DNA of 64,000 nucleotides from Anodontia alba (GCA_964016985.1 OZ024823.1:66174514-66238513), one strand, 5' to 3'. Counted from the first letter of the stretch, positions 42,464-53,222 are shown. Notes: a model not told the origin generated them from the sequence alone. Made by a program: numbers and translations.

Positions 42464-43880
42464 ATACCCCGCCATAGCAATTATTTGTTTATGTATTAAC
42501 CCTTATCTTGCTGGAAAAAAATGAATCAGGCCTGTAAGAGGGGATACCTCTACTTGAGAAGTCATTACTCCCTTAATTTTGCCTCGATTTTCATGAAATT
42601 TTCACGTATAATTTGCCGATCCTAGGTGGCCATTTTACCAGAGAAAGGATGGTCACTTGACTAGAAAGTCATGTGACAATCATGTGTAAACCAGGAACCA
42701 TTTAAGACACTTAAAAAAAAAAAAAAAAGGTTACAAGAGACTAGCGCCTACTGTGTGTACTATTGCGAATGAAACAAGTGACATACAAAGGTTCTACTGT
42801 TATTCCTACTTCTTCCTCACTGGAAATGATTCAGGTGTTATGGGCTTTTTTTCCAGAAAATCGTGATCAATTTGTTGAAGGGAGTGCTGAAATTAATGGC
42901 AGCTTGAAATTTGGTATTCTCGGTCTTTTTTAGTGCGGGTAGAATCCAGCACCTGACTATCTAATGAAAAGTGGCGTGTTTTTATGAAAGTAGGTTCACT
43001 CCTGCATGAGAACACTTGCTCTGAATGGTTGCAGGTGGTATATTGTAAGTATGACAGGCTTTTGAGTTGGCAGACCCCTCCAGCACGACAATAGTCGCGA
43101 ACAGCAAGATAAGGGTTAAAGTTATCATTGCGAAAATGTCTGGAAAGAAAATGACGGAGGGACAGATAACAATCCTAAACCAGATCTTGATAATATCAAT
43201 GGACAGATAACAAACAATCCTAAACCAGATCTTGATAATATCAATGCATATAGCAAGTTTGGTTAAAAGGCCTTGTTATTTACTCAATTTATCATCCAGA
43301 AATGAAAATATGGGTGTGTCTCGAGCAGATAACTCCGTAAAAATTTGACGAAATTTGCCCATTAGCAATATCAAACCAGATCTCCTTAATATCAATACAT
43401 ATAGCAAGTTTGGTTAAAATCCCTTGTTATTTACTAAAATGATCATCCGGAAACGAAAATATGGGCGTGTCTCGGGCAGATAACTACGTAAAAATTTGAC
43501 GAAATTTGCCCAGGGCAGATAACTACGTAAAAATTTGACGAAATTTGCCCATTAGCAATCCCAAACCAGATCTCCTTAATGTCAATGCATATAGCAAGTT
43601 TGATGAAAATCCCTTGTTATTTACTCAAGTTATCATCCGGAAACGAAAATATGGGCGTGTCTCGGGCAGATAACTCCTTAAAAATTTGACGAAATTTGCC
43701 CATTAGCAATCCCAAACCAGATCTCCTTAAGGCCAATGCATATAGCAAGTTTGGTGAAAATCCCTTGTTATTTACTCAAGTTATAGTCCGGAAACGAAAA
43801 TATGGGCGTGTCTCAGGCAGATAACTCAGTCAAAAATTGACGAAATTTGCCCAATAGCAAACTATTGTGTGGCGGGGTAT
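42464..43880 (+). mobile_element. Helitron-like element with ~160-bp core
   Basis: Inverted ends ATACCCCGCCATAGCAAT (42464-42481) and ATTGTGTGGCGGGGTAT (43864-43880). The core at 43160-43862 has about four units of 150-190 bp containing 'gaaaatatgggcgtgtctc', one with a 30-bp internal duplication at 43485-43555. The right end is of the same type as 4970-4980. A piggyBac-type MITE lies just inside the left end. Confidence 0.6.
42500..43115. mobile_element. piggyBac-type MITE, 616 bp
   Basis: TTAA at 42496-42499 and 43116-43119 flank perfect 14-bp inverted ends CCCTTATCTTGCTG (42500-42513; complement at 43102-43115). TTAA duplication plus ends starting CCC is the signature of the piggyBac superfamily. 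The interior has no transposase frame, so it would depend on an element elsewhere. Confidence 0.88.
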
Positions 43881-44055
43881 AAAGTGGCAGGGTATAAAAA
43901 TCGCAAACAAATGGATTCTATAAAAATAAATAGTTTACAAAGCTAACTTCAATGTGTTATAAACTTGAGTTCTGGAAGATTTTAAGGATAAACTTGACAA
44001 AATAGAACTCTTTCCACAACAATCAGCGTAAGGAAAATGGTGGACATTTCAAGAA

Positions 44056-45214
44056 TTGTTCGGAGTGTTTGGTATTCCGGATTGGTACAAAATGTCGGAA
44101 ATAGAACAGGCAAAGTTATATCAGTACATTAAAGAAGCAAGTTGCGCTCAAGAAGCTCGATTATATCGTTTGTTGAAACTGTTGAAACTGGGATTCACCA
44201 GTTTAGAACCGCTACGACTGGTGGACATGAGCGACTTGGTCGGACCTAAAATCCCAAAGGGTCAGCGCCGGCTTATCCTTCAGATTGCTGTCGCGTTGGG
44301 GGACCCAACAAACAACCAATCGAAAGGAGGAACAGTAACAGATGGAACAGCCGTCTGTCACCCATCAGCGGAGGATACCGTAACATCCCGATTCACGGCA
44401 ACATAACCGGTACTCCATCAGCACTGGTTACAACAGGAGCTACGACCAGTGCTTTAACAAACGAGCAGGCCGATTTATATCAAACTGCTGTTGTTGATAA
44501 TTTGATCACACAACAACAAAGACTGTCAGCGGTGTTAAATAATGAAAACAGAACTGTGACTTCACCACAATCACAAGTTTCATGGAGTGATCCACAAATT
44601 CACCTTTCTTCAGCGGCGGATAAGCGGGTTTCTGTCAATTATCTTGCGACTTCGTACAAACAAACGTGGAAGAAGAGGTTGTGCTTGGGGGACATGGGGA
44701 CCAACAGGTCATTGTCAAGTCTGGGTCCAAAAAACCCCGTTTGGAAAATCTGACCCTTAGCCAGTGGTCCTTGGCCAACCTAGCAATTCTGTACTGCTTG
44801 GTTAATGACCATAAACTGCAGGGCTCCTCCCTTATGGACTATCTGTCCTATACCACAAAAATTTATCAATTGGTTCAAAGGTATAGCCTTGTCTCTGTGC
44901 TACTCATTGATAGGGAATACAGAAAACTTCAAACCATGATAAAATTTAGGTTGGGTACAGATGTTCAGCATTTGTCGAACATTCATTTGCAATCTCGGGA
45001 CAAGCCAGTGGTTCAGGGCAACCAATCGAAGAAAGTTTTGCCCCCAAACAGACCAAGTAAAAATGGGAGAAATAGGTCAGAAACAGCTGTTTGTAGAAAT
45101 TATAACTCCCAGAAAGGCTGCACATTCACAGACTGCAAGTTCCGCCATGTGTGTATCTTGCCGGGATGTAACCAGTCACATTCTGCATTAAATCACATAA
45201 CTGAAAACAACTAG
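44056..45214 (+). pseudogene. DIRS-like gag with CCCH-type Cys/His motif
   Basis: Three overlapping frames form one broken gene: 44056-44406 (ends at a stop after a shift), 44400-44700 in another frame, and 44666-45214 in a third. The C-terminal part has SQWSLANLAILYCLV, IDREYRKLQTMIKFRLG and the metal-binding CRNYNSQKGCTFTDCKFRH followed by C..C..SH...H. This layout is common in DIRS-type gag proteins of animals. At least two frameshifts. Confidence 0.65.
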
Positions 45215-45231
45215 GTGTTCAGGTTAACCCT

Positions 45232-46850
45232 TTGCCTTGTCTCAATCTTCAGGCCTGGGAATCAGAGCTTGAAAATGACATAGACAAAAATTTTCTTTTG
45301 CACGGTATCAACAGTGGTTTCAATATTATTGATGATGATGCACATATCACCCTGATCAAATGCAGTAATCATCCATCTGCCAGGCCAGGCAGCCCCTTGT
45401 ATGAAAAAAGCTTCTGCTCAAGTCCAGAATGAAATAGAGGCCGGAAATTATGTCATATGCCACAGTCAGCCAGCAATTGTCAACCCCATGGCGGCCATTC
45501 CCAAACCCGATGGGGATGTCAGATTGATTCACGACTGTTCTAGGCCTGTAGGTAAGGCAGTGAATGATTACTGTACCTCTGACTGGCAGCAAAAGTTTTC
45601 CCGAGTGGATGATGCAGCATCATTAATGATGCATGGGTGTTATTTTGCAAAGGTTGATTTGAGATCCGCATACAGAATCAGCAAGGAAAGTCAAAAAGTA
45701 ACTGGGTTTAAATGGAATTTTGGGGGAGAAACTATTTATTTAAATTAGAAGATACAAAGTTACCTTTTGGAGCTAAACTGAGTCCTGGTATTTTTTTTTT
45801 ACAGATTGACCTAGGCGGTAAAAAGAATGATGGCAAGGAAAGGGTATAACCTGCTCGTCATCTATCTTGATGACTTCTTAATTATTGCTGAATCAAAAAT
45901 TCAGTGTGCTGAAGAATTAAATTGCCTTGTTCAGCTTCTCCTGAAGTTCGGTTTTGCTATTCACTGGGGGAAAGTCGTAGACCCCACAACAAAAATCACA
46001 TTCTTAGGAATAGAGCTTGATTCACTTGAAATGACCCTCAGATTGCTGAGGCGAAACTTCAAAACTTTCGTGATGAATTACATTCATTTTTACAGCTCAA
46101 ACGAGCCATAAAACGGCAATTTCAGTCTCTAGCTGGACGGTTGTCCTGGGCTGCTGGCGTTGTTAGAGGTGGGCAAGTTTTTCTCCGCCCTATTTTCAAC
46201 AAAATAAGCTCCTTGCAGCATGCATCTCATAGGGCTCTTATTAGCTCTGAAATACATGAAGATTTGCTATGGTGGTTTAATTTCCTGAGGACATTCAATG
46301 GCTGTTCTGTCTTGCTTGATAAACAACCTATTGAATGTGTGTTCACTGATGCATGCAATGAGGTGGCAGGGGGGTCATTTGGCCTTGACTGGTTTTACCT
46401 TAATTGGAATCAAGACCTCCCTGTTGCTGAATCCTTTCATATAAATGAAAAGGAGGTCTTAGCAGTCATTCTTGCTACCCAGCGATGGGCAAGCTACTGG
46501 CAGAATAAGCATCTTATCATTTACTCTGATAATAGTACCACAGTGGCCTCACTTAATAAGGGGAAATCTCGTAATCCTGTAGTCATGAAATGTCTTCGTA
46601 GATTGTTTTGGCTGTCGGCCACATATAATTTTCACATGACATCCAGGCACATAGCTGAAATCCGGAACATTGCAGCAGACAGTGCCTCTAGATTGCATAT
46701 CCCAGGTTATTTAGAAATCTTCCTGCCCTTCACAGCTTATACCCCACTTCATTATCATATGTCCTTATGGTCGCTTCATTTTCTGCTTGACAGATTCCCT
46801 TCCTGGATTGGGTCCCCAGCCGAGTATCACACCAGGGTTTCCAGCTAAGC
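45232..46850 (+). pseudogene. DIRS-like reverse transcriptase and RNase H
   Basis: Frames 45232-45432, 45401-45748, 45750-45830, 45827-46060 and 46050-46850 join after about four small shifts. Landmarks are MAAIPKPDGDVRLIHDCS, YFAKVDLRSAYR, KLPFGAKLSPGIF, YLDDFLII (the catalytic YxDD, near 45862), FLGIELDS and SLAGRLSWAAGVV. RNase H follows with FTDACNEVAGG, NEKEVLAV, IYSDNSTTV and AADSASRL, keeping its acidic residues. It would copy the element's RNA, but the frameshifts exclude a full product. Confidence 0.8.
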
Positions 46851-46934
46851 TGAATCAAGATTCTGGCAGATTTTTGACAGCTAGTCTCGACAAGGATGTC
46901 GTCTTTTATAGAAGCCACACTTTTGCCCCTTCTA

Positions 46935-47150
46935 CCTCTTAGACTTATTTAGCTCAGAAATCGGCATATTTTGAGTTTTGTGAAAAAATGTCCAGTCAGC
47001 CTGTACCGTTATCTCAGCAGGATTTGGGGCATTATATTGCCTATCTGTCACATCGTTTATGCTTTACATCTGTATGCCAATACCTGAATATTATTAGATT
47101 ACTCCATATCGAGTCTGGATTTGCCAATCCACTGGATAATAATTGATATG
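46935..47150 (+). pseudogene. DIRS-like tyrosine recombinase, N-terminal fragment
   Basis: Read from about 46938 in frame: YLAQKSAYFEFCEK, PLSQQDLGHYIAYLSHRL, SVCQYLNIIRLLHIESG and FANPLDNN, then TGA. This is the helical core-binding domain that precedes the catalytic part in DIRS recombinases. The catalytic Arg/His/Tyr region is absent because sequence of another element begins at 47151. Confidence 0.7.
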
Positions 47151-47482
47151 CAGGGATCATTTTCTGGCGCGATTTCGCGATATTCTCGCATTTTTTTGCA
47201 AGAAATCGCATCAAAATTCCCGGAGTGAGATAAAAAATCGCACGGTGGGTTTTTCTATTTTCGCGCCGTTAAGTTCCTATTTCGCACATGCGGTCCATTT
47301 CGAGACTTTCGGACTGTTCTGTTTGATCAGTTTCTGAACTATTGCGGCGCCAAAACTCATTACACATACAACAGTAGGTAACCAGTCATTGATCTGTATC
47401 TTTGAATAGCTTTATCGTAAAAACTCTTTGTTGATCTCGTTTCTGCAAGCGTTTTTTGATCGCTACATCGTCTGCAAAAAAC
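47151..47482 (+). mobile_element. Probable left end and 5' region of the hAT-type element
   Basis: Begins CAGGGATCATTTTCTGGCGC, the CAGGG start common at hAT ends, directly after truncated DIRS coding. CpG-rich and promoter-like, 332 bp up to the start codon. No matching right end (GATCCCTG) was found downstream, so the element status rests on this end and on the protein. Confidence 0.5.
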
Positions 47483-48395
47483 ATGTCTTCCGACTCGAAA
47501 AGAAGGAAAGTGTCCGTCCCAAAGCCATCCAATCGAGATGGCAACATGCTAAAATACCTTATGCGAGTCCAGCCAAGCTCGACTGAAACGGTGGCCGCCC
47601 CTGATTCGGATGACGATCTGTCGGATCAAACACAAGACCGAGCGGAGCCTGATGAAAGTAGACCAAAGGTAGAAAATAACAACCCCACTCCCAAGTCTCA
47701 GTGCCAGTGGCAAGACAAATGGATGAGAACATATGGTAATTGGCTAAAATATGACATAGATAAGAACTTAATGTACTGTACTCTATGTCAAGATCTAAAT
47801 TTCACAAACACTATGGCCCTGGGGACCAGCAATTTTAAAACTACCACGCTGGATAGGCATTTAAAATCAAATGATCATAGAACAGCTTTGTCCTTCCCCA
47901 GGGCCAAGGAGAATCTCGATACTGCCATTGGTAATGCTGATACCAAAGAAGAGAAGAGCATTACTCTATGCATGAAATTAGTCTACTTCATGGCAGTTGA
48001 AGGCATCCCACTGTCAAAGTATTCCAGGTTCCTTGAGCTTTTAAAGGAACTTGAAAACCCTCATCTAGAGGCGCTGAAAGTTGGTGAAAATATTGACTAC
48101 AGCAGCTATACTTCTGCATGTGGATTTCTAGATGCGCTTTCAAAAGCAGTTGATAACAGTGTGAACTCAAAACTAAAATCATCTCCTGTAATTACAATAA
48201 TGACAGATGAAAGTACTGACATAACAGTCCACCATAAGCTGGTAATAAGTGTCAGAGTAGTCGACCCTGTGAGCCTCTCCCCGTCTACCCATTTTTTGAC
48301 AGACTTGCGAATCACAACAGCAAGTGGCCGAGGAATCCACGATGCGATAAAAGGACACTTGGACAGCAGATTCATTGATATTGCAAAAGTCACAG
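47483..48395 (+). CDS. hAT-type transposase-like gene, exon 1 (ZNF862-like)
   Basis: ATG at 47483 (a frame-compatible TTG at 47456 is not needed), 304 codons plus one base to the donor CACAG|gtaaga. The N-terminus is basic (SKRRKVSVPKPS), then acidic. A TTF/BED-like zinc finger follows (YCTLCQD ... TLDRHLKSNDH, near residues 103-140). Then come KLVYFMAVEGIPLSKYSRF and ITIMTDESTDITVHHKLVIS, where the first Asp is the usual first catalytic residue of hAT transposases. Similar proteins are often named zinc finger protein 862-like. The gene lies antisense inside the RRBP1-like gene's A-B intron. It could be a hAT transposon or a domesticated copy. Confidence 0.75.
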
Positions 48396-48771
48396 GTAAG
48401 ACCACAGAGAAAAATAAATGCATTTCATTTTGGGTGTAAAGTGCCCATATGTTTTTAAAAATGATGAGCCTCATCGACATCGTGAGAATTCCTGCTAATT
48501 TCATGTGTGAACAATAAAGATGCCGGTCAGTCATACATCTGCGTCCTTATTGTTGCTTGGACAGGTTTGCTCGTGACAGCCAACAAAGCTCCATTATTAA
48601 AATTGTGACATAATAAACAAAATAAAAAAAAAGTTTTCTTCAGGAGAGTTTATAACTTGTAAAAAAAATATCACATATACTTTCATTAAACAAAGTAATA
48701 TTCTGTAAAAAATAAACATTGCATTAACTAATAATAGCATTGATTTGTTTTTATTATTATTCAGCACCAAT

Positions 48772-48955
48772 CAGGGCCTGACAAATCCATTGCCCAGCTG
48801 CCAGGGACAATTCCAAATTTTGGCTGGGCAAGTGATTTTTTATTTCACTTGCCCAGAAAAATGTACAGATCTAGAGAATATTGTAATTCTGAGCCATTTT
48901 CAAGATGCTGCTGAATGCCGGGCAAGTGGCTGAAACTTGGATTTGTCAGGCCCTG
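48772..48955. mobile_element. hAT-like MITE, 184 bp, in intron 1
   Basis: Perfect 17-bp inverted ends CAGGGCCTGACAAATCC (48772-48788; complement 48939-48955). A central perfect hairpin TGGGCAAGTGA (48825-48835) pairs with 48845-48855. The flanks GCACCAAT and GCAATAAT may be a decayed 8-bp duplication. Non-coding. Confidence 0.8.
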
Positions 48956-49043
48956 CAATAATTATTGGGTGAAATTCAGAAATGGAACAAGTGCAGATGC
49001 AATCACAATGTATTCACCCCAGGCTCTGTACTATGTATTTTAG

Positions 49044-49193
49044 GCCTAGGAACCCACGGTGCCTCAGTGATGACAGGGCGCAAGACAGGCCTCACAGGAC
49101 AGTTCTTACGTCACAGTCCTCATTTGGTGAACACTCACTGCTCAGCGCACAGGGTTGCTCTTTGTACCGAACAAGCTGCTACTAACATCCCAG
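49044..49193 (+). CDS. hAT-type gene, exon 2 (second catalytic site altered)
   Basis: 150 bp, acceptor atgtattttag, donor CCCAG|gtattt, phase 1 at both ends, so it fits exon 1 exactly. The peptide has GLGTHGASVMTGRKTG, where transposases normally have Asp-Gly-Ala: the second catalytic Asp is His here (codon CAC, near 49056). It then has NTHCSAHRVAL, the conserved C-x2-H. The loss suggests no cut-and-paste activity. Confidence 0.8.
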
Positions 49194-49446
49194 GTATTTT
49201 ATGTTTAAATAATAATTTTGAAAAAATGTCCATTAACCATTAAAGGAAATAAAAATCCTAAAATTTAGATACAAGAAAATTGCTGTAATCAGCCTAAAAT
49301 TTGAAGTGTGAATTTACCAATTGAATCATGTCCAAAATATGCTGCAAACAGTTGAGACCCTGATTAGGTTGCTGCTCTAGGTCTACACTGTTTCAGTTTG
49401 CCTAGCTCTGCCAATTTGAATAAAGTGTTTCTTTTTTCTCTCGCAG

Positions 49447-49680
49447 CAATGAAGTACTACCAGCAAACGTTAGAGTCCTTCTTCTACTATTTCAAGAAGT
49501 CCCCGGAGAGGTGTGATAAGATGGAAGCTGTACAGAAGGTCCTGAAGGAACCAACGCTTAAGTACAGGGAGGTCCATCAAGTTCGATGGTTGTCATTCTA
49601 TCAAGCGCTGGATGCTGTCTACCGAACACTAGATTCCCTGGTCTCCTTCTTCTCTACAGCAACAGATGTCAAAGCTTCAG
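49447..49680 (+). CDS. hAT-type gene, exon 3
   Basis: 234 bp, acceptor ttctctcgcag, donor CTTCAG|gtattt, phase 1 at both ends. The peptide includes YYQQTLESFFYYFKKSPER, EPTLKYREVHQVRWLS and ALDAVYRTLDSLVSFF. The VRWLS block is a hallmark of this hAT subgroup. No stops. Confidence 0.8.
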
Positions 49681-50031
49681 GTATTTGTTTAATGAACCAG
49701 CCAATTAGACCATTTGAGAAACAACTTCCAAGTTTATCAGTTATAGTATCACATGGTACCTCAAATAATTTTTTTTTCTAATGCATTTTTTTCCTTTACA
49801 TATGGTTAAACTTGCTAAAATGGAGTATCAGTCCAGAACATTAATTAAAAAATGCAAGCCCCCCACCCCCCCCAAAAAAATGCATCTGAAAATGTGGAAA
49901 TTACATAGAAAAATGATCTATAAATTTATGGTCACTTTTTCTCTATAATCTTTACAGTTTTTTGGATCCACCTTGAACCTTCGAACTGTGTTTAAATGTT
50001 CAGTTTCTTAAAATGTGTTATTATGACACAG

Positions 50032-50159
50032 GTTTTAAGAAGAAGCTGAGTGACAGGTTCTTTGTTTACATGACATATGCAATGATGGACAGCTTACAGC
50101 CTGTAATGAAGCTGAATCTCTTCTTCCAAAAAAAAAATGTTGATATTGGCCTTGTAGAG
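50032..50159 (+). CDS. hAT-type gene, exon 4 (last one recognised)
   Basis: 128 bp, acceptor ttatgacacag, donor GTAGAG|gtaagc, phase 1 in and phase 0 out. The peptide reads KKKLSDRFFVYMTYAMMDS then LNLFFQKKNVDIGLVE. A run of ten A (50128-50137) encodes part of QKKN and stays in frame. The donor shows more exons are expected, including the C-terminal dimerisation domain and the catalytic Glu. None is seen before the minus-strand remnant at 50.66 kb, so the gene is probably 3'-truncated. Confidence 0.75.
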
Positions 50160-50199
50160 GTAAGCATTTTGTAATTGCATTTTCCTCCATTCAAGTTAT

Positions 50200-50655
50200 G
50201 AAATGAGGTATCAGTTATATTGCCAAAGAAAGCTGTTAAATAAAATTAAAAAAAAAAAATTAAAAAAAAAATGAATCAAAGGACTGATAGTCCTAAGAGT
50301 CTGCTAGCTTGTAAAGTACTGATGGAGTGCTGTGTATCTTCTATGCAAACACAATACATGCAAAGAAGATAGGTGGCATTCCAATGCTACCAATACTACA
50401 CCATAAGATTGAGCTCTATAGAATATATCAAGCATCTGGGCATTGCACTTCCTGAGAAGAAGACTTTCTTTAAAAACTCTTAAAATTCTGCTGGTAAGTG
50501 CATGTCCTTGACAAATCTGACCTCAGGGCTAAAGTCTTGGAGAAATTTCAAACTACACTGTAAGATGATTCTGCATGCAAAATTTCTAGCTAGGACGGAC
50601 AAATACGGATGGACGCACTAATATACACTCAAATGCAGCTGTGGTGACTATGTCT
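50200..50655. repeat. Repeat fragment with hairpin end
   Basis: A/T-rich start with two A-runs, then Helitron-like filler with a GGACGG word (50594-50613) and an end reading GTCTTGCTCAGCGCAAGCGGGC near 50630-50655. Its plan resembles the other elements, but the ends differ. It abuts the left limit of the Helentron-type remnant. No exon of the hAT-type gene recognised. Confidence 0.4.
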
Positions 50656-50664
50656 TGCTCAGCG

Positions 50665-51916
50665 CAAGCGGGCTTGACAAAAAGGAAGATATTTGTTCAA
50701 GTTATTTTTCTTCAAACTATTAGCACATTGTTGACAGATCCATTCCTTATCCTCCACACTTTTATGTCCTAATGTACAGAGTCTTTTCATCTCAGGCTTT
50801 AGACCCTGAATACTAAATTTAACAACAGAATGTCTGAAAAATGTTTGACAACAACTTGTACATATGTACTGGGGACCACAAGACACCTACTTGTGAAACT
50901 GTGTGACTAGAACTTTCCTTGTTTTTAAATTTCTTACTGCTCAAACCATCTTTTGATGTGTCATTTAACCTACGTTTCTTATTCAGGGAGGTTTGCAATT
51001 CTTCACAAATAAGGGGTGAATCAAGTAATGCGGAACCGTGTTCAATTAAGCTGTTAGCAAGCAGGGAGGAAGCATCAGGCTGTGATGGACACAACTCAAA
51101 TGAAATACATTTTTGTAAAAGAGGACAGGTAGTTATTCACAAATTTGAACCCCAGCTCGTTGGTATCGTTTTATGGTCTCCCTGCAAACATGAGATATAC
51201 AGAGTGAATGCAAATCAAACTGACTCACCGCTGTTGTAGTAATGGAATTATCAGAACTAAACAATCTACGCAAATGTAAGGAAATGCCAGCTATATTTGT
51301 TTTCTTTAACAAAATGCTTTTGCCATTAACATTTGGCATTCCATCTGAATCTCTTGCATGTAAGTCAGAAAGGTAGAAACAGTCACCTTGTTCCAATAAT
51401 GCAATGGAAAAGCTGTTGCAAATGAAGACTGCATATGGGTTGAATGAGAAAGTCATAGCGAGTGCTGTCTCTAAATCAAGGAAAGGATACTCCACTGAGG
51501 ATATGATATTTAAATTTCCTGAAAATGTTTTTTTTTTTTTTCACTTTCCAGTGATAATGCTGGTTGTCAAGTGAAAATTAAGATGGCAAATCACATGGCT
51601 CTAAATAGTCATGATATGTCTTGGAATTCTTTTTTGCATACTTGTATAATTTATCTCCTGCAAACAGAATTTCATTCATGTTGTTCACATTCCACATGTT
51701 GGTACAGATCCTTTTCTGTATAGCTTTCACCAAAAATACTAAACAACATGGTAGGCATTGACGCCCTCTTGAATCAGGACTAAATATCTCATCTCCTTGA
51801 TGGATACTTCCTTGCAATAATACAGATGCATTTTCTTGTAGATTTATATGATTTGATGGACCTGGATTTTGCTCTATATCTATATTTTCACACTTGCTTA
51901 CAACCAGTGGCTTCAT
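50665..51916 (-). pseudogene. Helitron/Helentron-type protein, N-terminal remnant with 2A-like motif and Cys protease
   Basis: Read leftwards from ATG 51916, four frames joined by shifts (after 51578, 51133, 50819). Residues 10-20 are ENIDIEQNPGP, a full match to the 2A ribosome-skipping pattern D-V/I-E-x-N-P-G-P. Then SRGRQCLPCCLVF and NEILFAGDKLYKYA, followed by YLSDLHARDSDGMP, fit a papain/OTU-like Cys protease (Cys in GRQC, His in DLHARD). Next are ETIKRYQRAGVQICE, a linker, and a Cys-rich block, GPQYICTSCCQTFFRHSV ... KEWICQQCANSLKK. I recall this block just before the Helitron-like N domain of animal rolling-circle transposons. The replication-initiator and helicase domains are absent. 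The identification is from memory of the families and unverified. Confidence 0.6.
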
Positions 51917-52289
51917 CCAATATTAATTTTACATTCAGAGACAAGGCTTTGTGAGAAAATTTACTATTCCTTGAAAAACAACCAACATGAACACTCTGTG
52001 CTACATGCTTTCACTATCAATTTCTCAAAATCAATCAGAAGAAAATGCATTCTTTTTAATGTATAAATAAGAATGGGTCTTTACTGAGGCATCTGTGTGA
52101 AACAGATATACATAGATAATCTAACCATGTACTGAAAAACTAAATACAATTATTTCTCTTCTGTTTTGTTTCTTTCTTCACAAAAAATCCATTTTATTAT
52201 CTGCATACAGTACAGCTCAGGTAAAAGAACCAAAAAACTCTTTACTCTGAATATCGGCGTTTCGCGAACTTCCCAAAAATACTCGGATT
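51917..52289. other. No gene seen
   Basis: A/T-rich; presumably upstream flank of the Helentron-type remnant. No long frame. Confidence 0.4.
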
Positions 52290-52440
52290 CAAACCGAGTA
52301 AACGTTATATTCGGCGGACACCACTTGCAAGTCCGCCGAAAGTATGTGTTATGCGAAGTTATACGAAGTTACTCGGAATGGTAGTATTGTACCCGGAGGC
52401 AATATTTCTCGCGAAGTGATTCGAAATTCCTCGGAGTAAT
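52290..52440. other. Cluster of G/C-rich hairpins
   Basis: ACTCGG/CCGAGT (52291-52309) is followed at once by TTCGGCGGAC (52310-52319) and its exact complement GTCCGCCGAA (52331-52340) with an 11-base loop. 'Gcgaagtta/tacgaagtta' repeats follow. Strikingly CpG-rich beside an A/T-only stretch (52455-52550). Unknown element or RNA structure. Confidence 0.6.
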
Positions 52441-53222
52441 TTGACTAAATACCTGTCCGATTTTTATATATTTATTTATTTAATAAATAAAGTTATTTAG
52501 ATATTTCTTTAATAAATATATTTTTATTTATTTATATCTTTATTTTTCCATCATATAGAACAGTCTGCCTGAAGGTTATATCGTCCACACTCATGTGGAT
52601 GCGCAGGTTGAACTGACTCTGCACTGATCACAAAGGTCTTATTGTCCCAAAAGTGTTTTCCAAATTTCCGCATTCCAATCCCCCAAAATTAGGTCCATTC
52701 CCTTGTTTTCTTAAAATATAAACCAATGCTGCCTTGTTCCCTGAATATATTTTGGTGCTCCCTAGGTCCAAAGATAACCCCGGTAGCCCCATCCATTGTT
52801 CAAGCACGTAACATGGTCCTCGACAAAGCTCCATATGAAAAAGTACCGGATTCTTTGGCTTAGTCTAGTCCGGCCACACAACTGGGTCCGGCATGGCCAT
52901 TTTTACTTAATGTGCCGTAGAAAACAAAACAAACACACAAAAATCACAAAGAGAATCAAACATCTGGCCCCAATCGACAAATTACATATTTATATTTGGT
53001 ATTCCTGTAACGACCTTTTCCCATGCAACAACCGCACGCGCTCAATATAAATGACGTACTGTGGTAAAAGACCAGGAAATTCTCACTCGCGTGCAGCAAC
53101 CGCACGTGTCAATATGAATTTACTTAAAGGGGCGCTTCTGCTATCAAAGAGGCATTAAATCAACAAGACAGCACATGTGAAAAGAGTGTCTGTCACACAA
53201 AAATACATTTTACGCACACGAG
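52441..53222. other. No gene seen; A/T stretch and a short duplication
   Basis: 52455-52550 is almost pure TTTA/AATA sequence. 53021-53115 holds two similar ~32-bp pieces ('caaccgcacg..tcaatat'). A minus-strand frame of 68 codons (52628-52834) shows no domain. Confidence 0.45.

Larger units (their letters stand above)
43900..47150 (+). mobile_element. DIRS-like retroelement, cut off in its recombinase gene
   Basis: The order is gag-like ORF, reverse transcriptase/RNase H, then the start of a tyrosine recombinase, as in DIRS-order elements, which integrate by recombinase instead of integrase. The left border is uncertain; the first recognised coding is at 44056. The right border is the hAT end at 47151. 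Many frameshifts show it is old. No inverted or split repeats of a DIRS element were found. Confidence 0.75.

Noticed and set aside
47456..47482. An earlier start for the hAT-type gene
   Set aside because: The codon at 47456 is TTG. ATG at 47483 is the first proper start.
52628..52834. 68-codon minus-strand frame
   Set aside because: No recognised domain or neighbouring exon; likely chance.
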